A stretch of DNA of 64,000 nucleotides from Bifidobacterium scaligerum. Its GTDB lineage: Bacteria; Actinomycetota; Actinomycetes; Actinomycetales; Bifidobacteriaceae. Within the stretch, counting starts at the first letter, position 1. Each line of letters starts with the position of its first letter. The notes below the pieces were generated by a model. It saw only the letters and a list, made by a program, of their open reading frames with translations, did no database searches and was not told the origin of the DNA. Below, piece by piece: positions 26,357 through 34,336 of this stretch. A program made the translations under genes and the position numbers. The stretch covers positions 568,047 to 632,046 of the forward strand of contig NZ_PGLQ01000002.1 in NCBI RefSeq assembly GCF_002802865.1. Reading direction: 5' to 3'.

Positions 26357-29300
26357 TCACTTAACCTCACCGTAGATTTCACCGATGCGAGCCACGATGC
26401 GGTCCACTTCCTTGTCCGGATTCACGAACGCGGCGACGCTCCATACCGTCATCACGTTCCAGCCGAGGGAGACCAAATCCTGGGCGGAGAGACGATGACG
26501 ACGACGTGTGGACTGTACGGACATGAAGTTCGCATCATCAGTCTGAACGGCCAGCGCGAATGGCCTGTCTTTCACACTGACCACCAGCGGAATGCGGATA
26601 CCCTTATCGAATCCGTACTCCACTGCGGCCTGCAGACCGCGAGCGCGCAAGCGTTCAGCGATATCACGGAACAGCACATTGTCTCCGGCGGCATCACGCA
26701 ACGGCAATACCGGCCTATCGTCGAGCTGTTCGGCCCAGCTCAGCATGGTTTTGAGGAATTTGGGGCCCGACTGGTGCAATCGCTCGGCATCAAGCTCATC
26801 TGAGCCAAAGGCCGAAACGATATCGAGATGGCGATCGGCCAATGCCAGCGCATCCAGCAGCAGCTCACGACCACCATCATGCTCCAGTACACCGAATTGC
26901 TGGAGCAGACGACCGTGGGAGGTTTTCGCGTAGCACAACGACAGAATCACATCGGTGGCGCGCAGACCGGCGACGTCACGCAAGCAGATCAGACGCACAT
27001 GGCGAAGGAACCGTCCCATCGCAGCGGATTTAGCGGCCAACGACTTCAGTTCGGCACCCAGACGAGTACGGAACACATCGGTCAGGCAGACCACAGCCAA
27101 ACGGTAGCTGGACGGCACTACGGCGAATCCGGAGGCGCGCTGCGTAATCAGACGGATAACCTCATCGATCTCCTGCTGGCTCGATTCCACTAATCCGGAA
27201 GACATCACCGGCACGCCGTTGGCCTCAATACGGTGGAACCGCACCTCGCCACCGGACGATCCGGCGGTCACATCATATTGGACATGACCGTATCCTTCGG
27301 ATTCCAGGAATGCGGCCAGGCGAGGAGCCCGGCGCGACGGCGAGGACGTCACCTCGACCTTGGGCAGCATGCCGATCAGGCGTTTGATGCTTTCGCTGGT
27401 CACCGTGGCGCAATGCGCGATCACCACGACCTGACGGGCACGACCGAGCACGGAGAGCAATTCAATGGCGGGGATATGAGCGCAGGCGTCCAGAATCGCC
27501 ACATCCGCAAGCGGCGACGGCTCGGTCAGCGAGGCCAGCGTACCGGCGGAAGCCACCAGAATGGGCTTGGCCGCCGCCAGAATTTCGGGATGGTCGCGAC
27601 GAATACGACTCAACGGCACATTGGCGCGTCCGGCGAGCACCGTATGCAGCTGGTTGGCTTCCTGCGTGCGCGAGAACAGCATGTCGCACAGGCGGCGCAT
27701 CGATTCCTGAGCCACCATCGGACCGATGGAACGCACATGTTCCACATCGACTTGAGCGAATCGGTCGGAGGCGGTCTGCAACACGGACCCATCCTGATTG
27801 GAGATGATGGCGGAAGCCCGCACGATGTCCTCGAACACGGTGGTCCACCATGCGAGTTGGACCTCGCCACGTACCTGCTCGACGCTCACGCGGCGAGTGC
27901 GCAGATCATCAACCAGTTCATTCAGACCAGCGGCAGCGAACTCCTGTTCCAGCCGGCAACGTTCCGGCAACGTGTCCAGTGCTTTACGGTCATCCAACAG
28001 CGACTTGAGTCTGGCCTCCACGACGTTGAAATCCTCGGACTCAAGATTGCCGCCGCCCGGCGTAGTCGTGAGCACCGCGTTCAGCGCGGTCATGTTGCTC
28101 ACCAAGGCTTCCTGGGTGGCAATGATCTCATCCAATTTGACAGGCAGCACCGGCCACCCGCCGTGAGGCACGAACTGATGCCACTGCTCTCCCTGCTTGG
28201 CCACCACTTTGAGCGCCTCATGCAGGTCTTCAACTTGTGCGCCTACACGGAGCAGAGCCTTGGCTTCCTTGACATGGCGACGGCGTTCCCAAAAGCCCAT
28301 CGAAGTGCCTTCGGCCTTGCGCTGTGCCTTGGGTTTGGTCGCCTCGATCATCGAATCGATGTCACGCTCGAAAATCTCCGGCTGGAACACGTCCAGTACG
28401 CGCCTGAGATTCTTCAGCACTGTGACCTGACGTTCCCATTCACGCGTGGTTGGCGGCACCGGGAAACCACATTCCCGCACCGTGCGCGCCACCTGTTCGC
28501 GGGTGGCCGGCAAGAAACGACGCAGCAGATCATCGACACGCTGGTAGGCGTCCACAGCTTGCTCTTCGGTGGTCAAAGAGGCCTTGTACCAAGCGGTGTC
28601 GTCCGGACCGATAGTGAATTCGCCGAGTTCGCCGGCACGCTCCAGCTTGCCGATCCACGATTCAATGGAGCTGGCGATGCCCAAAGCACTCTGTTCACTC
28701 AGCCGCACGTGTGTAGCCGGATGCGTAGGCAATGTGGAGATACGAGCCAGATTCTGAATGGTCTCGTACGCCGACACGCCCCACTTATCGTTGCCGCCAT
28801 GCAGATCACCCAGATAGCGAGTCAGGCGCGAGCGGACCCCCACCAATTCGTCGGCCAGTTGATCGAACCGTTGCGTGGCGACTCCCGGCTGGAAGCCGAC
28901 CGCCGCGATCAGCTGCTTATCGATGGCGGCATTGACATGTTCATCAGCCACATCGAGCACCTGAGCCTTCAGCTCGTTGGCACCGGCAGCCTGCATAAAG
29001 GCTCGCTTCTGCTCAGCGGTACCCGGCACATACAGCACAGAACGACCACTCATCACGCAGCGCGAGGCCACGGCCAGCGCTTGTTCGGCAGTACCCTTCG
29101 GGAAAGTGCCGTCCATCACCACGCTGCGGCCGGATGCGGCCAACGATGCAACGTAACGCACCGTATTATCGACATCCCCCACCTCGTATTCGGCGTGCGG
29201 GTCCACATCAAAGGGACTGTATTGCGGCGCATCGGCGTCGTTCAACGCCGCCTGTGAGGTCTCGCTGCCTGCAAGAGCATCAAGCAGCACATTGCCGGTG

Positions 29301-29992
29301 GGACCGTTCTCCAACTGGTCGATAAAGCGACGGCTTTCGCTGATCATTTGCGAGGAAGGATCCATGAAGCAACCGAGCACGATCTGGCGCTCGATGTTGA
29401 AATCTGCGATGCGCTCACTCGCCTCGGCGGAGATTCTGGCGAACATGGCCGAAGTCTCCGGTGTACCGCTCTCATAGCTGGAGCCATCGAACAGGGCATC
29501 CTCATCAAGGAACACCCCCTGTTCACGCAACGCATTGACAAACGCCGTATTCAGCGCGACTCGTCCGGTGAACTGAATCAGCATGGACGGATTGTCAGCG
29601 GAGGAACTCACATCCACCGGATACAGCAGCACCGGCAACGCATTGCCCTTCCAGGTGGCCACGCCCACTACCAAAGAGAGCTCCGCCACGCCGGAGACAC
29701 GACGTTTGGCGCTCTGATCATCGAGCACACGACCAACGTGACGCTCGGCCGCTTTCAGCACACCACTATCGCGGAACAGCGAATCAAGACGCACGTGGCC
29801 TGAAGCGAACAGCTGGGCGATGCCCGAAGGGTGGGCATGGGTCATTTCCAGTTTCGCCGCCAATTGATTGACATCTTCCAGCGGAGATGGCGGCTGCATG
29901 CTGCGATACTGGTCACGCCAACGGCGGATACGGTTCAGGCCGTCCGTGAGATTTGTGTTCTGGGGCTGACTTTGGGTCATTGCTCGGCTCAC
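26357..29992 (-). CDS. Large SF1-helicase/REase-like protein with apparently degenerate catalytic motifs
   Basis: 1211 aa, soluble. The layout resembles long actinobacterial 'DNA helicase-related' proteins: an N-terminal domain, a split SF1 helicase-like core interrupted by a helical insert (residues about 400-760), and a C-terminal domain like the MTES_1575-type PD-(D/E)xK nuclease. At the Walker A place (about residues 293-303) it reads DGTFPKGTAEQ instead of GxxGTGKT/S. At Walker B (about 835) it reads ILDACAHIP instead of DEAS. The next motif is VVIAHCATV where GDxxQL is expected. In the nuclease-like end it has RIPLVV and ALAVQTDD (Pro1135, Gln1150) where Asp and Glu are expected. It may therefore be a pseudoenzyme or scaffold. 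Its GTG start overlaps the FHA gene stop; an ATG at 29980 is possible. Confidence 0.75.
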   Translation of the reverse strand: MSRAMTQSQPQNTNLTDGLNRIRRWRDQYRSMQPPSPLEDVNQLAAKLEMTHAHPSGIAQLFASGHVRLDSLFRDSGVLKAAERHVGRVLDDQSAKRRVSGVAELSLVVGVATWKGNALPVLLYPVDVSSSADNPSMLIQFTGRVALNTAFVNALREQGVFLDEDALFDGSSYESGTPETSAMFARISAEASERIADFNIERQIVLGCFMDPSSQMISESRRFIDQLENGPTGNVLLDALAGSETSQAALNDADAPQYSPFDVDPHAEYEVGDVDNTVRYVASLAASGRSVVMDGTFPKGTAEQALAVASRCVMSGRSVLYVPGTAEQKRAFMQAAGANELKAQVLDVADEHVNAAIDKQLIAAVGFQPGVATQRFDQLADELVGVRSRLTRYLGDLHGGNDKWGVSAYETIQNLARISTLPTHPATHVRLSEQSALGIASSIESWIGKLERAGELGEFTIGPDDTAWYKASLTTEEQAVDAYQRVDDLLRRFLPATREQVARTVRECGFPVPPTTREWERQVTVLKNLRRVLDVFQPEIFERDIDSMIEATKPKAQRKAEGTSMGFWERRRHVKEAKALLRVGAQVEDLHEALKVVAKQGEQWHQFVPHGGWPVLPVKLDEIIATQEALVSNMTALNAVLTTTPGGGNLESEDFNVVEARLKSLLDDRKALDTLPERCRLEQEFAAAGLNELVDDLRTRRVSVEQVRGEVQLAWWTTVFEDIVRASAIISNQDGSVLQTASDRFAQVDVEHVRSIGPMVAQESMRRLCDMLFSRTQEANQLHTVLAGRANVPLSRIRRDHPEILAAAKPILVASAGTLASLTEPSPLADVAILDACAHIPAIELLSVLGRARQVVVIAHCATVTSESIKRLIGMLPKVEVTSSPSRRAPRLAAFLESEGYGHVQYDVTAGSSGGEVRFHRIEANGVPVMSSGLVESSQQEIDEVIRLITQRASGFAVVPSSYRLAVVCLTDVFRTRLGAELKSLAAKSAAMGRFLRHVRLICLRDVAGLRATDVILSLCYAKTSHGRLLQQFGVLEHDGGRELLLDALALADRHLDIVSAFGSDELDAERLHQSGPKFLKTMLSWAEQLDDRPVLPLRDAAGDNVLFRDIAERLRARGLQAAVEYGFDKGIRIPLVVSVKDRPFALAVQTDDANFMSVQSTRRRHRLSAQDLVSLGWNVMTVWSVAAFVNPDKEVDRIVARIGEIYGEVK

Positions 29993-31440
29993 TTTCCAAC
30001 CGCTTCACGGTATTCGCGATAACCTTGGTTATGCTCCAAGGCCTCATCGATGTCGGCCTCGCCGCGGGCTGCGAGCCAGGCATACATATCGTCATACAAA
30101 TAAGGATTCATGGCGAGGAAGGCCATCAGCTCGGGGTGACGGGCGGCTTCGAACTGCACATTGAAATCCTGGGTGGTACGTGCCTCGTCAGAGGTGATGC
30201 CGGCAACTTCAATCACCGGCTCGGCGGCTTTCAATTCACCTTTGGCCACACGCTCGAACACGGATCCCGGTTCGAATGCCGGCGTATAGGTACCGGTCGT
30301 GTCGGTTTCGTCTGCTGCGGCAACGGGACGGTATGCGTCATCCGATGCGTGGTCGGGCATTGCCGCATCGCCATTCGGTGCATCCTGCGCATTTCGCGAC
30401 GGCTCGTCCGACGGTTGAGCAGCCTCTGCCGAAGCATCGTCGGCTTCCTGCGCGGCTGCTTCCACCGTTGCAGTAGTAGGTTCATGCGCGTCATCGGCTG
30501 GCGCAACACCTTCAGTCACAACCATCTCAGGCTGCACTGATTGGGCACTCTGTTCGACATGTGCATCGGTGTGCGACGTCTCGTCACCCTCCTTGGACGA
30601 AACCTCGGCCTCGGTATCTGGCACAGACGGCTGAGCCAGAGCGACGGAATCGGGTATATGACGTACCACGGGATGGGCAATGGCATCTACCGGCACCACG
30701 CCAGAAATGGTCACCGGACGTGCATGCGACGGCTGTGCAGATGCCGGCTTCTGTTCCGCCGGCGTCGCATCATGAGAATCCTTGTTCTCCGCAGGTTTCG
30801 GCGTTTCCTGAGCATTCGCATCATCAAGATTCTGGGCCAACGCATCGGCAAACAGGTCACGTGGCAGGGCTGGCTCCTCGGGCTTCACCAGCGGTTGAGT
30901 GACGGTAAGTCCTTCCAGAGAGAGCTCCCCCACCTTGCGCTTGACATTCTCAGCGCTGAAAATCGCGGTCGGCTCACCGGCGCGCAAATCCAGGATGTCA
31001 TCCACGGACATATCGGCGGCATCCGGTTCCTGAGGTGCCTCCCCAACGGCGTACCCAAACAGATTCGGTACCGAATCGGGTTCCTGCGGCACATGTTCGA
31101 GCTCAATGAAATCGGCAGGCACATCACCGAACTGCATACGCATCGGCGAAGATGGCAATATGAACTCGGCGTGGGGTGGCAAACGCAGCAGATCACCATT
31201 GTCTCGCACCACGTACGATCCATTGGTAGAACCAAGGTCACGGATGGATGCCGTACCGTCCTCTTTCACCTCCAGCACGGCGTGACGTTTGGACATCGAC
31301 TTGGTTCGATCGGCAACATCGAGACGGGTGTTGCCGTCACTGGCAAGGGGACGTAACGGTTTACGACCGATTTCCAGACGCTCGCCCGGCTTGACATTCG
31401 CCTGGTCCACACCGTTGATCCTCACCGTCCACTCACTCAC
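29989..31440 (-). CDS. FHA-domain protein with LRV-like C-terminal domain
   Basis: 483 aa, soluble. An N-terminal FHA domain (residues about 20-100) has intact phosphothreonine-binding marks: LEIGRKPL, the SMSKRH stretch and the LGSTNGSYV loop. Residues about 110-390 are acidic, Ala/Glu/Asp/Pro-rich and probably disordered, with a short conserved-looking DPxxMSVDDILDLRAGEPTAIF-type segment. The last 60 residues (RHPELMAFLAMNPYLYDDMYAWLAARG) resemble the actinobacterial LRV repeat module. The GTG at 31440 has GAGG 8 nt upstream. It is first in a three-gene overlapping operon. FHA proteins read Ser/Thr-kinase phosphorylation, but no kinase gene is in the window. Confidence 0.85.
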   Translation of the reverse strand: MSEWTVRINGVDQANVKPGERLEIGRKPLRPLASDGNTRLDVADRTKSMSKRHAVLEVKEDGTASIRDLGSTNGSYVVRDNGDLLRLPPHAEFILPSSPMRMQFGDVPADFIELEHVPQEPDSVPNLFGYAVGEAPQEPDAADMSVDDILDLRAGEPTAIFSAENVKRKVGELSLEGLTVTQPLVKPEEPALPRDLFADALAQNLDDANAQETPKPAENKDSHDATPAEQKPASAQPSHARPVTISGVVPVDAIAHPVVRHIPDSVALAQPSVPDTEAEVSSKEGDETSHTDAHVEQSAQSVQPEMVVTEGVAPADDAHEPTTATVEAAAQEADDASAEAAQPSDEPSRNAQDAPNGDAAMPDHASDDAYRPVAAADETDTTGTYTPAFEPGSVFERVAKGELKAAEPVIEVAGITSDEARTTQDFNVQFEAARHPELMAFLAMNPYLYDDMYAWLAARGEADIDEALEHNQGYREYREAVGK

Positions 31441-31773
31441 CGTGGCTGCCTCCCTCAACACGCTCCGGGCCAACATGACATAGGCCAAGTCAATACACTA
31501 TGAGCCATTGTGTCATCTTTTACCGGCTTTCGGCGTATTACCGAATACGGAATCAACAACTTCCACTCATTGTCTGACGGCGATGCGTCCGGCAATTGCT
31601 TATGTTCCTTCAGTCTACTCAGTGATATCTACGCTGTGGTGCGCATATACGCATCACATAGACTCCGCATGTTGGTTCATGGAACTCACGGAAAATGCGA
31701 GAGACCCCGCAACCTGCATATACAGGTGCGGGGTCTCTCGAAAGCTGATGATTCGCGGCTGATGCCGCACAAA
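31441..31773. other. Intergenic region between rplL and the FHA operon
   Basis: 333 bp. It holds the rplL terminator near its right end and must hold the promoter of the leftward FHA operon. I could not pick a convincing -35/-10 pair. No small gene or RNA was recognised. Confidence 0.5.
31698..31740. terminator. Terminator after rplL
   Basis: CGAGAGACCCCGCA pairs perfectly with TGCGGGGTCTCTCG, with a second inner stem ACCTG/CAGGT capping it. It lies 34 bp after the rplL stop and ends the rplJ-rplL operon; it has no strong U-tract. Confidence 0.82.
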
Positions 31774-32154
31774 TCACTTGAGCTCGACGGTGGCGCCAGC
31801 CTCTTCCAGCTGGGACTTGGCCTTCTCGGCGTCTTCCTTCTTGGCCTTCTCCAGAACAGCCTTCGGAGCGCCGTCGACGAGAGCCTTGGCCTCAGCCAGG
31901 CCCAGGTTGGTGATGGCGCGGACGGCCTTGATGACCTGGATCTTCTTGTCGCCGACGGCGGAGAGGATGACGTCGAACTCATCCTTCTCTTCCTCAGCAG
32001 CGGCAGCAGCCGGAGCAGCGGCAACGGCAACAGCGGCCGGGGCAGCAGCCTCGACGTCGAACTTCTCCTCGAAGGCCTTCACGAACTCGGAGAGCTCGAC
32101 CAGGGTCATCTCGCCGAAGGCTTCCAGCAGCTCATCGTTGGTGTACTTAGCCAT
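31774..32154 (-). CDS. rplL: 50S ribosomal protein L7/L12
   Basis: 126 aa stalk protein that recruits translation GTPases. The N-terminal dimerisation part ([31 protein letters not shown]) is followed by an Ala-rich hinge. The C-terminal domain ([40 protein letters not shown]) is intact. GAAAGGAAG precedes the ATG. It is second gene after rplJ, 108 bp downstream. Confidence 0.98.
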   Translation of the reverse strand: MAKYTNDELLEAFGEMTLVELSEFVKAFEEKFDVEAAAPAAVAVAAAPAAAAAEEEKDEFDVILSAVGDKKIQVIKAVRAITNLGLAEAKALVDGAPKAVLEKAKKEDAEKAKSQLEEAGATVELK

Positions 32155-32262
32155 TATGGCTTCCTTTCAAATCTTGGCAGTGGACGAAGTGGAGATCCAC
32201 CGCCTAATAAACCTTGTGTATTGAATTATCGAAGCATCTGATTCAAGCCGCGATGGCGAAAA

Positions 32263-32784
32263 TCAGGCAGCCTTCTCCTGCTTTTCGCGCAGGGCGTCGA
32301 TCGTACGCACAGCCTTGGTCGGCAGAGCGTTGAACAGGTACGCGGCCTTGGCCATCGTAGCCTTGACGTCGCCGGCGAACTCGGCGAGCAGCTGCGGGCG
32401 GGACTTGAGGTCCGCCAGCTTCTTGGCACCCTCAGCATCGTAGACAGTGCCGTCAGCGGCAGCACCCTTGATGATGAGAGCCTTGTTATCCTTGGCGAAG
32501 TCACGGATGACCTTCGCAGCCTCAATGAAGTCGCCCTTCACGAAAGTGATGGCGGTCGGGCCGGACAGGATCTCATCGAGACCCTCGATACCCGCTTCCT
32601 TGGCGGCGATGCGAGCCAGCGTGTTCTTAGCCACAGTGTAGGAAGTATCGCGGCCTAGCTTTTCACGCAAATCGGAGATCTGCGGAACGGTAAGCCCGCG
32701 GTACTCGGTCAGGTAGACAGCGTCAGCGTTACGGAACTGTTCCGTAAGCTGGGCGACCACCACTTCCTTTTCGGGCCTCTTCAT
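32263..32784 (-). CDS. rplJ: 50S ribosomal protein L10
   Basis: 173 aa base of the ribosomal stalk. RPEKEVVVAQLTEQFRNADAVYLTEYRGLTVPQISDLREKL is the L10 N-terminal domain; the C-terminal helix that binds L7/L12 dimers follows. An AAGGAAGGAACGCC ribosome-binding region precedes the ATG. A structured leader upstream allows autogenous control by L10-L7/L12. Confidence 0.98.
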   Translation of the reverse strand: MKRPEKEVVVAQLTEQFRNADAVYLTEYRGLTVPQISDLREKLGRDTSYTVAKNTLARIAAKEAGIEGLDEILSGPTAITFVKGDFIEAAKVIRDFAKDNKALIIKGAAADGTVYDAEGAKKLADLKSRPQLLAEFAGDVKATMAKAAYLFNALPTKAVRTIDALREKQEKAA

Positions 32785-33100
32785 GGCGTTCCTTCCTTAG
32801 TCGGCCGTTGACTTTTCGGGTTCGGAACGTGCTGCCGGGCAATAAAAAAGCCCTGCGCACAGGCAGAGCAACATAAGCTCGCGAAGCGAACTTGTCAGCC
32901 CTTAACGGGCTTACATCTCTCAACCTGCGCTGGCTTGGCGAACCAAACTTCGGAACTGCGCTTACGCACACTTCAACCAACGGTCTGTGGTTTACGGTCT
33001 GCTAATTTACGTGCGGCAGACGACAACAACATCCTTCGGCGTGTCGCCTCGTACAACGTCCCCGTACCCGTACGCCGTCATCACGCCAAACATCCCTCAC
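32785..33100 (-). ncRNA. L10-type leader with attenuator hairpin
   Basis: The minus-strand transcript before rplJ carries GCGCAGGTTGAGAGATGTAA, then a hairpin AGCCCGTTAAGGGCT (about 32897-32911), a small hairpin GTTCGC/GCGAAC, and a terminator-like stem GCTCTGC...GCGCAGGGC followed by TTTTTTATT (32842-32869). This matches the general layout of bacterial L10 leaders, where L10 binding decides between antitermination and termination. The exact 5' end is unknown. Confidence 0.7.
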
Positions 33101-33147
33101 CGTACGTTTTTCCAGACAGGACGGATTTTTCTCTGGAAAAACGTACG
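33101..33147. repeat. Inverted repeat downstream of the hydrolase gene
   Basis: 16-bp perfect arms CGTACGTTTTTCCAGA and TCTGGAAAAACGTACG around a 15-nt loop that contains a TTTTT run. It could terminate the leftward hydrolase transcript, but it resembles in shape the GTAC-T-rich palindromes at 10.8 and 33.9 kb. Confidence 0.8.
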
Positions 33148-33183
33148 CTAACTCTGCCGACTCTACGCTAACTCTGCCGACTC
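33144..33183. repeat. Perfect 20-bp tandem duplication at end of hydrolase gene
   Basis: The unit beginning TACGCTAACTCTGCC occurs twice in direct tandem (33144-33163, 33164-33183). The second copy runs into the hydrolase stop codon and the first overlaps the inverted repeat arm. It looks like a recent slippage event. Confidence 0.85.
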
Positions 33184-33898
33184 ATAGTGTGGCGGCGTAC
33201 TGCGCCACCGAAGCGGTGACTTCCTTGAGATAGTCCAGCGAGCGACGCCAATGCCCAGGCACCTCGATGGAATGATTGGCGTCCGGATATTCGTGCACAT
33301 GCGGGGTCAAGGCGTTGGCACGGATACGATCGAAGAACGGGTCGGCGGTGCCGGCGCAGATCAGTGGGGCGGTACCTGCGTACCGTGAACCACGCGCATG
33401 CGAGTCCCCGGCATGTTCCGAACGAATCACCTGAGCCGCATCGTCTACGCTCGGCGCTTCATCCTCGCCCACAATGTCATCGCCCACAGCCGGCACCGGA
33501 ATTACGCGAGCAGACGGATCGAAATCAGCGTGATGCAGCACAGGAGTCAGCAGCACAAACGGCAACCCATAGTGCGAAGCCACATGCGGATAGGTCATCG
33601 TAGTCAACGACTTGCCGATCAGCAGCAGTCGCTCGGCTTTCACCGACGCAACCCAACCATCAATGGCGTCGTTCAACACGGGAATAACGGTGGACAGATC
33701 ATCCGAAGCATTGCGCACATTCATGCGATCGATGCGCCATCCGGACTCCGCCAAAGCTTGAGCAGCCCAATACAGCAGCGGACGATCACAGTTGTATCCG
33801 GTACCTGGCATCAGCAGCACGCGCCCATGCTCCTGCCCTGCCTTGACCGTGTTCTTACGCCACGAAGTAATACTGACTTCCACCGGTGTTTTCGTCAT
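33182..33898 (-). CDS. Alpha/beta-hydrolase fold protein
   Basis: 238 aa, soluble. RVLLMPGTGYNCDRPLLYWAAQAL carries the oxyanion-hole strand. LLLIGKSLTTM is the nucleophile elbow with Ser in G-K-S-L-T. Asp is probably in CAGTADPFFD and His in YPDANHSIEVPG. The catalytic triad is therefore complete and the order is the dienelactone-hydrolase/KANL3-like type. Substrate unknown. A GAGGCGGAAG site is before the ATG. It is a single-gene unit between repeat-rich intergenic regions. Confidence 0.85.
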   Translation of the reverse strand: MTKTPVEVSITSWRKNTVKAGQEHGRVLLMPGTGYNCDRPLLYWAAQALAESGWRIDRMNVRNASDDLSTVIPVLNDAIDGWVASVKAERLLLIGKSLTTMTYPHVASHYGLPFVLLTPVLHHADFDPSARVIPVPAVGDDIVGEDEAPSVDDAAQVIRSEHAGDSHARGSRYAGTAPLICAGTADPFFDRIRANALTPHVHEYPDANHSIEVPGHWRRSLDYLKEVTASVAQYAATL

Positions 33899-33931
33899 CT
33901 TCCGCCTCGTATTCCAATCCCCTGTGTTCTA

Positions 33932-34048
33932 TTCGCACGAAAAGTACGCAAAACGGCCTCATTTCACCTATTTCGCGCACTATTCGCACGAAAAGTACGC
34001 AGAGCGGCTCATATGCACATGCTTCCCGCACTTTTCGCGCGAAAACGC
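33932..34048. repeat. Intergenic palindromic repeat cluster (copy 2)
   Basis: TTCGCACGAAAAGTACGC occurs at 33932-33949 and again at 33983-34000. A related CACTTTTCGCGCGAAAACGC is at 34029-34048, and GGCTCATATG lies between the last two (34006-34015). The element, spacing and ATATG spacer match the cluster at 10801-10927 in reverse orientation. No coding frame is supported. Confidence 0.82.
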
Positions 34049-34110
34049 AATAGATGGATTTCAGTGTAGCTCGGCTTTTCGCACTGCGGTTTCACGATAT
34101 GCACACAGGC

Positions 34111-34116
34111 TATAAT
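34111..34116 (+). promoter_or_regulatory. -10 element (TATAAT) of permease gene with long leader
   Basis: A perfect TATAAT at 34111 with only a weak -35 (TTTCAC, 15 bp upstream). It implies a leader of about 215 nt before the permease ATG. The leader contains a GGCGAG...CTCGCC stem-loop (34171-34190) and GC-rich sequence. I could not match it to a purine, xanthine or guanidine riboswitch. The remaining 33899-34336 region holds the repeats listed separately. Confidence 0.55.
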
Positions 34117-34336
34117 CGGCGATGGTTCTGATTGGGTGGCTGCGCCGCACGCGCGCAGACAGGTCGATCAGGGCGAGTCGCAATTCTCGCCGGGGCAACC
34201 CACGTCCAGCACCACCCACGCAGTATCCAAGCGGTCGAATAACCATCGGCGTAACAGCACGATTTCATAGATCGGCCTCTGCGTGCCGTGCCCGCTTCTC
34301 GCGCGGACCCCGCACAACCCAAGGAAGTAGAGAGCA

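Noticed and set aside
27233..29257. 674-codon rightward open frame
   Set aside because: Antisense to the helicase-like gene. The composition is shadow-like (Gln/His/Arg-rich), and the sense frame forms a coherent operon with upstream and downstream genes.
34117..34336. Known purine riboswitch before the NCS2 permease
   Set aside because: The conserved junction nucleotides and paired loops of the purine aptamer are not present; only an unspecific stem-loop is visible.
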